A stretch of 64,000 nt of DNA from a virus: the IMG/VR virus record IMGVR_UViG_3300025770_000870, positions 124,001 to 188,000 of that record; one strand, 5' to 3'. A model generated the notes under the pieces. That model did not search any database, was not told the origin of the DNA, and saw nothing but the letters and a program-made list of their open reading frames with translations. Positions 40,549-48,526 of this stretch are shown here, piece after piece; positions within the stretch are counted from its first letter, which is position 1; each line of letters starts with the position of its first letter. Made by a program: the position numbers and the translations under genes.

Positions 40549-41662
40549 CGTCTTTTTTATTAGTGTAGTTTTCTTTATAAATTTTAATTACTTCATCATA
40601 CTCGTTTAATATACCATCCTTGAACTTACCATTATCATAGGTTTGTTTAAGTATGTACTCTTTTACATAGTCTTCGTAGTCTAGTTGTATAGATATATCT
40701 AAAGTCTCTTCATCCAATTCTATGATATCATCCTCACTTTTTTCTGTTATTAATGAAACATCATCTATATACTCAACAGATGCGAAATTACTACTTTCTA
40801 ATATAACTTCCAATTTTCTTCTCAATTTTCTATTACTCATAAGTAATGAATTTGATATAGCTATATCAACATAATCTTTGGTGTTTTTTATCTCATCAAG
40901 ACTCTCAACATCATCCTCATTTTCTACACGAACTTTCTTAAAACTAGGTGAATAAGTGTTGTGTATAAATGAAATTTCATCAGTATCTAAATCCAACATT
41001 GTTATGCCTTTTTGGTCACCATAGTCATTTCTATCCATTTGATATAAACTACCAATAAACATAAAGTTTTTATTTTCTTGTCTTATATGTATGTGTCCAG
41101 AGAAAACATTCTTATATCCTTTGAATTCTTCAACATCAATCTTATCACCATTTCTATGAGCTATTGAATTTAGGTGCATCTGACACCCATTTAAGTCTGA
41201 GTGACACAATAAGTAGTCTCCAGGACTTATACTTATTTGATCAATCATATCTCTTCGTCTTTCAATCCAAGGCATTAGAACGAGTTTTTGACCTCCCAAT
41301 TCTAATGTTGTTGTTTCTTCATACACTTGAATATCTTTATTCATATATCCGAATAATCTAACTGAATTAACTTCATTACTACCTTTATTCCATAAATCGT
41401 GGTTACCCACCATTATATGTAATGGTAATATATCAGACATTTCTTTAAGAATTTTCTCTACTTTGTTAATAACAATAATAGGTAAACTATTTCTATTATC
41501 AAATAGATCACCTAAATGTATTAGTACATCACCTTCTTTAGCATTTTCTTTTAGATAAGGTATAACAAAATCATAAAACGTTGATTCCATCATATTTAAC
41601 CACTTATCTAAATTATTAAGATAGATACCAAAGTGTGTATCTGTTATCATGAATACTCTCAT
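40541..41662 (-). CDS. 47: gp47-like Mre11 nuclease subunit
   Basis: This 373-residue protein is the nuclease subunit of the gp46-gp47 (Rad50-Mre11) complex, which resects DNA ends for recombination-dependent replication. All five calcineurin-type metallophosphatase motifs are visible: MITDTHFG (residues 5-12), HLGDLFDNR (about 49-57), VGNHD (about 85-89), LCHSD and FSGHIHI. Length is similar to T4 gp47 (339). The gene 46 partner is not in this window, so the usual 46-47 adjacency is lost or lies elsewhere. A small gene overlaps its 3' end. Confidence 0.93.
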   Translation of the reverse strand: MRVFMITDTHFGIYLNNLDKWLNMMESTFYDFVIPYLKENAKEGDVLIHLGDLFDNRNSLPIIVINKVEKILKEMSDILPLHIMVGNHDLWNKGSNEVNSVRLFGYMNKDIQVYEETTTLELGGQKLVLMPWIERRRDMIDQISISPGDYLLCHSDLNGCQMHLNSIAHRNGDKIDVEEFKGYKNVFSGHIHIRQENKNFMFIGSLYQMDRNDYGDQKGITMLDLDTDEISFIHNTYSPSFKKVRVENEDDVESLDEIKNTKDYVDIAISNSLLMSNRKLRRKLEVILESSNFASVEYIDDVSLITEKSEDDIIELDEETLDISIQLDYEDYVKEYILKQTYDNGKFKDGILNEYDEVIKIYKENYTNKKDDV

Positions 41663-41694
41663 ATAAAAACATTTCTTTTTTAATTATATGAATA

Positions 41695-41705
41695 TTTAAT
41701 ATATA
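41695..41705 (+). promoter_or_regulatory. Promoter box with 4-nt spacing to start
   Basis: TTTAATATATA ends 4 nt (GTTT) before the ATG at 41710. It supports expression of the short tagged frame that follows. Confidence 0.6.
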
Positions 41706-41709
41706 GTTT

Positions 41710-41868
41710 ATGAAATATATTAAGACTTTTGAATCTTTCTATATTGGATGTTGGATGATATTGGACGGTCACCATAGGTTATTGAAAGATATTAATAATG
41801 GTATTGTTAATATAAAGGATAGAATTTTGGACTTAAAAAGTTTTTTATCAAAAAATGATTTTTGGTAA
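41710..41868 (+). CDS. Very small tagged protein, 52 residues
   Basis: A 52-codon frame begins MKYIKTFESFYIG, one of the closest copies of the recurring tag, and continues CWMILDGHHRLLKDINNGIV before ending KNDFW. It is preceded by a perfect promoter box. Both features argue that it is a real gene despite its size. The mature part, if cleaved, would be about 40 residues. No function can be assigned. It lies between gp47 and the tail-tube gene. Confidence 0.6.
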   Translation: MKYIKTFESFYIGCWMILDGHHRLLKDINNGIVNIKDRILDLKSFLSKNDFW

Positions 41869-41957
41869 TTTATATATACTAATAGAGAAAGGAGAGATTA
41901 TAATATATAAATTATAATTTAACCAAAACAAATTAATTAAAAAATAATAAAAAGATA

Positions 41958-42578
41958 ATGGGATTACCACACTTTACACAAGTAATAAATTCAGGATCAC
42001 CAGGTGGACCAGGAACCTTACCGGATGAGGTTGTATATTTAAACCTTTTTGAAATAACTTTTATTTTACCAGTTATTTTACAAGCACAGGGAAGAGACCC
42101 AATTTTATTGCTACAAAACGCAACTAAGGTTGATTTAAACTTAACAGAGTTTGATTCTAGTACTGTACAACAAAGATTTAAATACTCAACTAGAGAGTTT
42201 ATAACTACACCAACTAAAACTAGTGGTACTATAGCTATACCGATTCAAGTTAACGTAAATCAACAAGGTTCTATGGAGACTTGGAACACTATGAAATCTT
42301 GGTACGATTTAATGTTTAATTCACAAAATGGTGCATTACACTATAAAAGTGATATGATTGGTACTATTATAGTTAATCAGCATGATAAGAAAGGTGTTGT
42401 TTTAAGAAGAGTAACATTTCAGAATTGTCAGATAACAAAATTAGGTGGATATTCACTCGATTGGTCATCTAATAATATATTAACTGAAGCATCAGCAGAT
42501 TTTGTTTATGATTACTTTATTGATGAGTATATAGATCAAAACTTTACAATTAATCCTCCTTTAGTAACAGGATATTAA
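41958..42578 (+). CDS. 19: Tail tube protein (gp19-like)
   Basis: This 206-residue protein forms the inner tube of the contractile tail. It contains a T4 gp19-like core: ITFILPVILQ, then STVQQRFKYSTREF, SWYDLMFNSQNGALHYKSD, and VVLRRVTFQNCQITKLGGYS with a C-terminal FVYDYFIDEYI. The texture (central beta barrel, FxNCxI strand) is shared by contractile-tail tube proteins. TATATA-rich sequence at 41870-41910 precedes an A-rich leader. It is separated from the sheath gene, which lies on the other strand, unlike T4 where genes 18 and 19 are adjacent. Confidence 0.78.
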   Translation: MGLPHFTQVINSGSPGGPGTLPDEVVYLNLFEITFILPVILQAQGRDPILLLQNATKVDLNLTEFDSSTVQQRFKYSTREFITTPTKTSGTIAIPIQVNVNQQGSMETWNTMKSWYDLMFNSQNGALHYKSDMIGTIIVNQHDKKGVVLRRVTFQNCQITKLGGYSLDWSSNNILTEASADFVYDYFIDEYIDQNFTINPPLVTGY

Positions 42579-42600
42579 AATTAAGATTAATAAGAATAAT

Positions 42601-42636
42601 AAAAAAACCCACTCAAAATTTGAGTGGGTTTTTTTA
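42601..42636. terminator. Strong bidirectional hairpin terminator
   Basis: AACCCACTCAAA pairs perfectly with its complement ending GAGTGGGTT, flanked by seven A residues on the left and seven T residues on the right. It lies between the converging tail tube and hub-chaperone genes. Its stem core is shared with terminators near 7011 and 25272. Confidence 0.92.
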
Positions 42637-42668
42637 TTATTGTCTATCCCCAATAGGTCGCCTAGTAT

Positions 42669-42920
42669 TTATAATTTCGGCATTTTCATGTTTTTTGTCA
42701 TATCAGAAGCACTTTTCATCATAGAATTTGCATCGAAGTTTCCTTGTTGTCCATCTTCTTGTTTCTTCTGATTAGAATCTTCTTCTTCAAGAATTTCATT
42801 TACTAACTTAACATTTTCTTCAAATAACCAATAAGGCCAATTGTCCATAGCTAATTCTTGTGTATGGAAATGTTTCTGTAATAATAACTTATTCTTTAAG
42901 ATATGCTTCAAAGGCATCAT
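42669..42920 (-). CDS. Small protein downstream of gp26-like gene, possible assembly chaperone
   Basis: This 83-residue protein begins MMPLKHILKNKLLLQKHFHT and contains NWPYWLFEENVKLVNEILEE, then a Gln/Met-rich tail ending KMPKL. Its start lies inside the last 32 nt of the gp26-like gene in another frame, so it is translationally coupled or made by frameshifting. Short, coupled genes at this place in tail clusters often encode assembly chaperones. That role is inferred from position and size only. Confidence 0.55.
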   Translation of the reverse strand: MMPLKHILKNKLLLQKHFHTQELAMDNWPYWLFEENVKLVNEILEEEDSNQKKQEDGQQGNFDANSMMKSASDMTKNMKMPKL

Positions 42921-43839
42921 GAATAACGAAAATACCTGAGGCTCCGTTGGGAAACGTCATATCTGTGAGGACCTCCATTCCACACTCACCACATGATTTT
43001 TTAAGTTCCTTTATTCCAAATGTCATTTTACCAATTGCTGCGTTTAAGAATTGAAATGAAATATCATCCATATCTTCAAAATCTACAAGTTTAGATTTTA
43101 TACCATCATATGATATGCTAGTTCTACCAGCTAACATAAATGGTATTATCTTCAAGAAAGCTAGATTAGGAGTTTTCTTTTCATTATTTTCTTTTATGAT
43201 ATAATCAGTAAAAGCTTTTTGTAAACCAATATTAGGTGGTGAAATTTCATAGTCTTTACCATTAACTGTTTTGAACTGGTATGTTTTTGTTGATAGATTT
43301 AAGAACTTAGATAAGTTCTCATCAACTTCGTGATAATTAAAACTATCTCTTTTCAATTCAACCTGAAATTCACTACCACATCCACATCTTGCTGGTATAG
43401 CTAAGCTATTTCCTTGTTGAAATGTTAATTCTCTTATTAAGAATACAAGATATAATCTATCTTGGTCTTTAATTTCTAAATAAGATCCTACCTTACCATC
43501 TGTGTATTTAATCCTAACACATGATTGTAACATATCATTCATCTTCTCAACAATATCATAGAAGTTATTATCATCAACCATTGAGTATGCTTGTATTTCT
43601 CTAACTTGAGCTGGTCTTACCATAAAAAGAGTACCTGTTGGGTAAAACTCACCACAAGGTAATTCTTTAACATCAAAATTAAAGTATTGTAAATCATCAA
43701 CTCTTGATCCTGATTTATTTTCTGAAATAAATGGTGTGTCAGTACTAGCTGACGCTGCCTCTTTACCAACTTCCAAGTCTGTTAAGTGTCTTTTTAAGTA
43801 GTCCTCTTCGGACATCTTATCTTGTTTTTTATCTGACAT
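42889..43839 (-). CDS. gp26-like baseplate hub assembly protein with zinc motifs
   Basis: This 316-residue protein contains FDVKELPCGEFYPTGTLFMV followed by RPAQVREIQAYS, the LPSxGxFYP...E-I-x-x pattern of T4 gp26-like baseplate hub proteins. It also has two Cys pairs, CGCGSEF near 155 and CGECGMEV near 285, which could bind zinc. T4 gp26 is shorter (208 residues). It probably helps build the hub around the central spike. Its 3' end overlaps the small gene at 42669 by 32 nt, and a terminator separates it from the sheath gene upstream. Confidence 0.65.
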   Translation of the reverse strand: MSDKKQDKMSEEDYLKRHLTDLEVGKEAASASTDTPFISENKSGSRVDDLQYFNFDVKELPCGEFYPTGTLFMVRPAQVREIQAYSMVDDNNFYDIVEKMNDMLQSCVRIKYTDGKVGSYLEIKDQDRLYLVFLIRELTFQQGNSLAIPARCGCGSEFQVELKRDSFNYHEVDENLSKFLNLSTKTYQFKTVNGKDYEISPPNIGLQKAFTDYIIKENNEKKTPNLAFLKIIPFMLAGRTSISYDGIKSKLVDFEDMDDISFQFLNAAIGKMTFGIKELKKSCGECGMEVLTDMTFPNGASGIFVIHDAFEAYLKE

Positions 43840-43926
43840 AAAATTATCTTTATTTTTTAATTATATATTCTATATAACTCTTCCTCTATTATAAATAATA
43901 ATATACACTTTGTTTAGTTTAAAATG

Positions 43927-43955
43927 AAAAAACCCTCGAAATTCGAGGGTTTTTT
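43927..43955. terminator. Hairpin terminator downstream of the sheath gene
   Basis: AAAAAACCCTCGAA and TTCGAGGGTTTTTT form a perfect stem with almost no loop. It lies 18 nt after the sheath stop on the minus strand. Confidence 0.9.
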
Positions 43956-43972
43956 AATTTATTTTGATATTT

Positions 43973-46900
43973 TTATGAGTTTTGAAACCCACCCGCGTTA
44001 ATAGCTCCTGTTCTAAGTATAGTAATGTTGTTAACAATTATACCCATACCTTTGATTGGTTCTACATAAGTATCAATAACACCAATTTGGTTATCAATAA
44101 TTTCAGATGTGTTATTCTCTTCATCCATTTTGTTAAAGAAGTTGTATAAACCATTCTTACTTACATAAGTTTCACAAATAACATCTGCTCTAAGTTTAAT
44201 TTCTGCTCTTACATCAGGAGTGTTAAACTTCCATTGGTAGTCTAATAACATTCTTGATAATTCTCTTTCAAGTTCAATAAGTACTTCTCTTACGTGTATG
44301 TAAGAAAGAGCTGATTTATAAAGAGTTTGAGCTGTATTCTCAGTTTCAATTTGGTAACCTCTATTTCTCTTGAATACAATTGGATTCATTTGAGCTTGAT
44401 TCAAGTATTCGATGTCTTCTTGTGTGAAGTCCATTTCTATACCAGAAGTGTTAGTAATCTTACCATTTGTTACACCAGCTGCTATTGTCCAAGGAGTAAC
44501 AGATGTTATATTAGAAATATGCTTTCTCATATAAGTTGTTGCTACAAAGGATGCAGGTGGGAATTCTAATGGTCTACCATTATCATTCACCGTAACATAA
44601 GGTGTGAAATAACCAACAGTAGTTGTACCTGCTCCATCACCGAATGAGTAAAGGAATGCTGGGTTACTTTCTGGGTCACCTCCACTTGCTACATATTTAA
44701 CTTGTAATGTACCTTCTGAATTAACAAATGATGGAGAAGATGAATTTTTGAACGATCTAAGTGATGGCATATTTAAGAAACCAAAGGCATCTAATCTATC
44801 ACCACATATATCAACTAATTGTTGTTTTGATCTTTCGGTTAATCCTAATCCAAATGAGTCAATTAAATATCTAAAGTCTAATGCTTCTTTGTTAATTAAA
44901 GCTTTGAACATTGGAGTTCCTTTAGCTACTAAGTTAAGTACTTGATTTTGTTTATCTTCTGTTCCATCAGGTAAAGAAGCTTGTCTAACCTTGAATCCTT
45001 TCATAGTGATAGCTTTGTATGTTGTCGCATATTGGTCAACTGATACATATCTCATTGTTTGTACATCACCATTAAAAACATAAGTAGCTATTCTAGAATC
45101 ACAAGATATTTCAGTTAAACTAGCATCACCTACATATTGTCTCTTACTAAGAATTCTTGTTAATCTTCTTGGTACTTCACCAACTGCAAGAGTTGTAGGG
45201 TCATAATAAGCTTCTAAGAAATCACCAACTTTTATTTCGGTGTATCTAGAACCATCTATTAATATCTTATTTGGTATTTGAATATATCCAGTAGGTAATT
45301 CTACTTCAACTGTTTGTTTGAAGTTTGTTTTACCTGATTGTATATAAAATGTGTTATTAGCTTGTATATCAACTGCTTCAGTTGCTAGTAATAACTCATC
45401 CATAAATTGAACATTCAATACGCCATCGTTATCAAGATATAATTTAAGGTAGTGTCTTCTAGAAGAATAGTTATAAACTATACTCTGTGAGAATAAAGTT
45501 TCAGTCTCTACTTCCTCAGTTACTTGATAAGCGTAGAATGTACCGCCTAGAATACCATATCCTAATTTTACAGCCAATTCATTTGGAGTATCTCCTGGCT
45601 CTACTGAGTTTCCTACTATTGTAAATGTTCCTTTATTTACTTTCGAAGTAGGGAACAATAATTGCTCAAATGTTTGTAAATCAATTTCATCAGAGAAGGA
45701 CGCGACACTTGAATCAAATACGATATAATCATATCCAGCGTATGATGAAGTAGCTGATGTAGCATTTTCACCATCGATAAATGATATATCAACTGTTGTT
45801 CCAAGAACATTAGTAGCACTCGCACTATTATCAACATAAAGTCTATTATCATAAAAGAAATCTTTTGTGTTAATAACACCATCATAGTATTTACCATAAA
45901 GGTTAGAGTATTTAGCTACTACCCCAGAAGCTGGTGTCGAGACTAAATCAGTTGTTGTTACTTCGTCAGTACCTAATATAAACTCATTATCTTCTGTATA
46001 GAATACTAATAAACCATCAGTTATTACATTTACTAATTCAACTGTTGTTAATCCAGTATTTAATGTGAATGATTTATTTTCTAATGTAGAAGTAACAATA
46101 TCAGTTATAGTCATTAATCCCAAACTAACTTTAGTCATTGAATTATCCAATAACATAGTCATTTTATTTTTATTAGGACTATCAATCAGATTAACCAATC
46201 TGTTATACATTTTGAATCTTCTATATTGTTCGTAGTTTTTAACATCTGATTTTGTATTAGTTCCTAAAAATTCAATTTTTAATGAACCACTTCCTAAATC
46301 AGTTATTGAATAATCGGTACCTAATCTAAAATCAAGGTAATCGAATGTCCCGCTATCACCAACTGTTACATCAGTTACTCCACTCGATATGGCTGTTACG
46401 CTATCAATTGAACCTTGATAGACAGTAAAATCTATATACCCAAGTATAATATCACTTGTGTTAACCGATGGGTTAACATTAGGAGTTAAGCTATTTACTA
46501 ATACAACCTCACCAGTAGCGTCTAATACAAATGTTGATGTATAAGATGCTGTTGAGCTTGTATATGTATAATCACTAGCACTTATAGTAAGTGATGTAGT
46601 TCCTGATACCGGAATATGAGTATCACCTATTACTGCGAATGCGTTTGTTCCAGTAACATACTCTATTACTAAAGATGCTGATGATCCTGTTATTGGTGTA
46701 GATCTAGTAACATTATAAACAGACCCTTCACCGAAAAATCCAGTTCTATTATTACCATTCTCCAATATTCCACTTGATAATGGTCCAATAGAACCATTTA
46801 TCGGACCATCAAATGCATGTGATGCTTGACTTCCGTATGCTGAATATGTTCCTAACATAGCAGTTACGTTACCTGGTAAATCAAGAGGTGTATTTGTCAT

Positions 46901-47905
46901 CACCACTGATTCTGCGATTGTTTCCTTATATGATAAGAATTCAATATCAGTTTCGTTAACACCAACTAATGTATTACCTAATAAATCAAGTAATCCTGTA
47001 TAATAATCTTGTTCAACTAAATCATTGTTAAATGAACAAAATAGCCCAGTTGAATCTGTATCTCTGTTTATTGATGTTTCAATAAATATATTTCTTCCGT
47101 TTAAGTCTCTGAAATAAGGTATTAAAGATAAACCTTCGTAATAAGAAAGTAAAGTGACATTTCTATCATTAGCAAAATTACTAACTTGGTCTTTTACTAA
47201 ACCAGAAGCGTTGAAATATTCACTCCATCTTGGATCAACTGCTAATTCTTGATAGTTTGACCAGTCTCCAGCAATAACAACAACATCAATTAAGTAATCT
47301 GATGCAAAATCATTAGCATTTACATAAGTTGGCATTTTCTCAACAGAACCATACCATTCTAGTAATGTTCTATCAAAACCATTTAGTTGAGATTTGAACA
47401 CAAAAGTAGTTATAGGCTTATCCGATAAATTAGTAAGATTAAATGCTCTTTCAGTATATCCTGTGTTATTTTTTGTTAAGTTGATAAATGATTCGGTATC
47501 TCTTTTCCAGAAACCTGTTGTATCAAACATTCTTCTATAAGGTCCTTCTCTCTTTATATCATTCTTGTATTCAGCAGAAGCAGATAGTGATTTATATTCA
47601 ATCACATCTAAGTTATCATCTGTTAATAACAAGTTCATAGCATATATAGGAGCAGTCTCTAACATTTTAGCAATCGTTCTGTGGAAGAAAGAACCTTTTC
47701 TTTCTAAATTACGATCTAATTGTCCAAAGATAGCTTCTAAATCTGTTATATTAGTTAGTCTAATCGGTGTGTTAACAGGTCCTTTTCTGGATACACCCAT
47801 CACAAGATTGGTAATCCCTTCAACAGTTGGACTGCTGATTACAGACGCGTCAAATTCTTCGATGAAGATTCCTGGTCTTTTGTATTTTCCAATTTGAATT
47901 GCCAT
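43973..47905 (-). CDS. 18: Tail sheath protein (gp18-like), unusually large
   Basis: This is the contractile sheath subunit. The N-terminus (KYKRPGIFIEEFDASVISSP, then VMGVSRKGPVNTPI and FGQLDRN) and the C-terminus (PASFVATTYMRKHISNI, then YLNQAQMNPIVFKRNRGYQI, TLYKSALSYIHVREVLIELE) match contractile-tail sheath proteins, with the conserved core at both ends. At 1310 residues it is about twice T4 gp18 (659). The surplus lies in the middle, about residues 290-860, a Ser/Thr-rich beta region that would project outward from the sheath as decoration. A TTTTTATATATATA box lies about 26 nt upstream and a terminator follows. Confidence 0.88.
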   Translation of the reverse strand: MAIQIGKYKRPGIFIEEFDASVISSPTVEGITNLVMGVSRKGPVNTPIRLTNITDLEAIFGQLDRNLERKGSFFHRTIAKMLETAPIYAMNLLLTDDNLDVIEYKSLSASAEYKNDIKREGPYRRMFDTTGFWKRDTESFINLTKNNTGYTERAFNLTNLSDKPITTFVFKSQLNGFDRTLLEWYGSVEKMPTYVNANDFASDYLIDVVVIAGDWSNYQELAVDPRWSEYFNASGLVKDQVSNFANDRNVTLLSYYEGLSLIPYFRDLNGRNIFIETSINRDTDSTGLFCSFNNDLVEQDYYTGLLDLLGNTLVGVNETDIEFLSYKETIAESVVMTNTPLDLPGNVTAMLGTYSAYGSQASHAFDGPINGSIGPLSSGILENGNNRTGFFGEGSVYNVTRSTPITGSSASLVIEYVTGTNAFAVIGDTHIPVSGTTSLTISASDYTYTSSTASYTSTFVLDATGEVVLVNSLTPNVNPSVNTSDIILGYIDFTVYQGSIDSVTAISSGVTDVTVGDSGTFDYLDFRLGTDYSITDLGSGSLKIEFLGTNTKSDVKNYEQYRRFKMYNRLVNLIDSPNKNKMTMLLDNSMTKVSLGLMTITDIVTSTLENKSFTLNTGLTTVELVNVITDGLLVFYTEDNEFILGTDEVTTTDLVSTPASGVVAKYSNLYGKYYDGVINTKDFFYDNRLYVDNSASATNVLGTTVDISFIDGENATSATSSYAGYDYIVFDSSVASFSDEIDLQTFEQLLFPTSKVNKGTFTIVGNSVEPGDTPNELAVKLGYGILGGTFYAYQVTEEVETETLFSQSIVYNYSSRRHYLKLYLDNDGVLNVQFMDELLLATEAVDIQANNTFYIQSGKTNFKQTVEVELPTGYIQIPNKILIDGSRYTEIKVGDFLEAYYDPTTLAVGEVPRRLTRILSKRQYVGDASLTEISCDSRIATYVFNGDVQTMRYVSVDQYATTYKAITMKGFKVRQASLPDGTEDKQNQVLNLVAKGTPMFKALINKEALDFRYLIDSFGLGLTERSKQQLVDICGDRLDAFGFLNMPSLRSFKNSSSPSFVNSEGTLQVKYVASGGDPESNPAFLYSFGDGAGTTTVGYFTPYVTVNDNGRPLEFPPASFVATTYMRKHISNITSVTPWTIAAGVTNGKITNTSGIEMDFTQEDIEYLNQAQMNPIVFKRNRGYQIETENTAQTLYKSALSYIHVREVLIELERELSRMLLDYQWKFNTPDVRAEIKLRADVICETYVSKNGLYNFFNKMDEENNTSEIIDNQIGVIDTYVEPIKGMGIIVNNITILRTGAINAGGFQNS

Positions 47906-47965
47906 AGTATTATCTTTAATTTTTTGATTTAGTATATATATAAAAAGTAAAAAATGGTATTTTTT

Positions 47966-48526
47966 CTATTTTTGCTCTTGAGATGAGAGATTTTTTACAT
48001 GATCCCTCATATCTTGCTCCATTTTAACCATTTTTTCTTTGTGGTCTTTTTCTTTTCCTACTAAATCTTGTTGTATTTCACTTATTTTGCTGGATCTTTC
48101 GGACATTCTATTTTTAATATCACTTATTTTGAATTCAACAGCTTTTTTTGTTTCACTATCCTCTGATAAACCAAGAGATTGTTGTAAATCATCTAATTTT
48201 ATTTTATCATTTGAATTATCATCTTGTGATTTATTTATATCCTTTTCTAACTTAGCTAAGTGTGCATATTCTACTAGAAAGGGATTTCTATCCTTTCCGC
48301 TCTGAACATCTGTCTCACCTAGTATCTTTTCTAGCTCTGGTTTGATATCAGCGCCTTCTTTAGAATATAATGCATCGATTTGTGATTTCTTAGTCTTATA
48401 GTCTTTCATATTAGACATAATAGTATTCATCTTCTCTTTAGACATAACAACGTCTGGAGTATCAGTATCTCCTATCTCAAATTCATCAGCTTCTAGAAAT
48501 AATTTATACTTTTTTAGATATTTCAT
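47966..48526 (-). CDS. Tagged coiled-coil protein, 186 residues
   Basis: This protein begins MKYLKKYKLFLEADEFEIGD, a model copy of the recurring tag. The remaining 160 residues are charged and helical with heptad-like spacing (LAKLEKDINKSQDD, SKISEIQQDLVGKEKDHKEK) and should form a long coiled coil. It starts within the stop codon of the 948-residue gene upstream (ATGA overlap), so both are made together and may interact. Internal head or scaffold-like protein is the best guess from the tag and helical content. Confidence 0.7.
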   Translation of the reverse strand: MKYLKKYKLFLEADEFEIGDTDTPDVVMSKEKMNTIMSNMKDYKTKKSQIDALYSKEGADIKPELEKILGETDVQSGKDRNPFLVEYAHLAKLEKDINKSQDDNSNDKIKLDDLQQSLGLSEDSETKKAVEFKISDIKNRMSERSSKISEIQQDLVGKEKDHKEKMVKMEQDMRDHVKNLSSQEQK

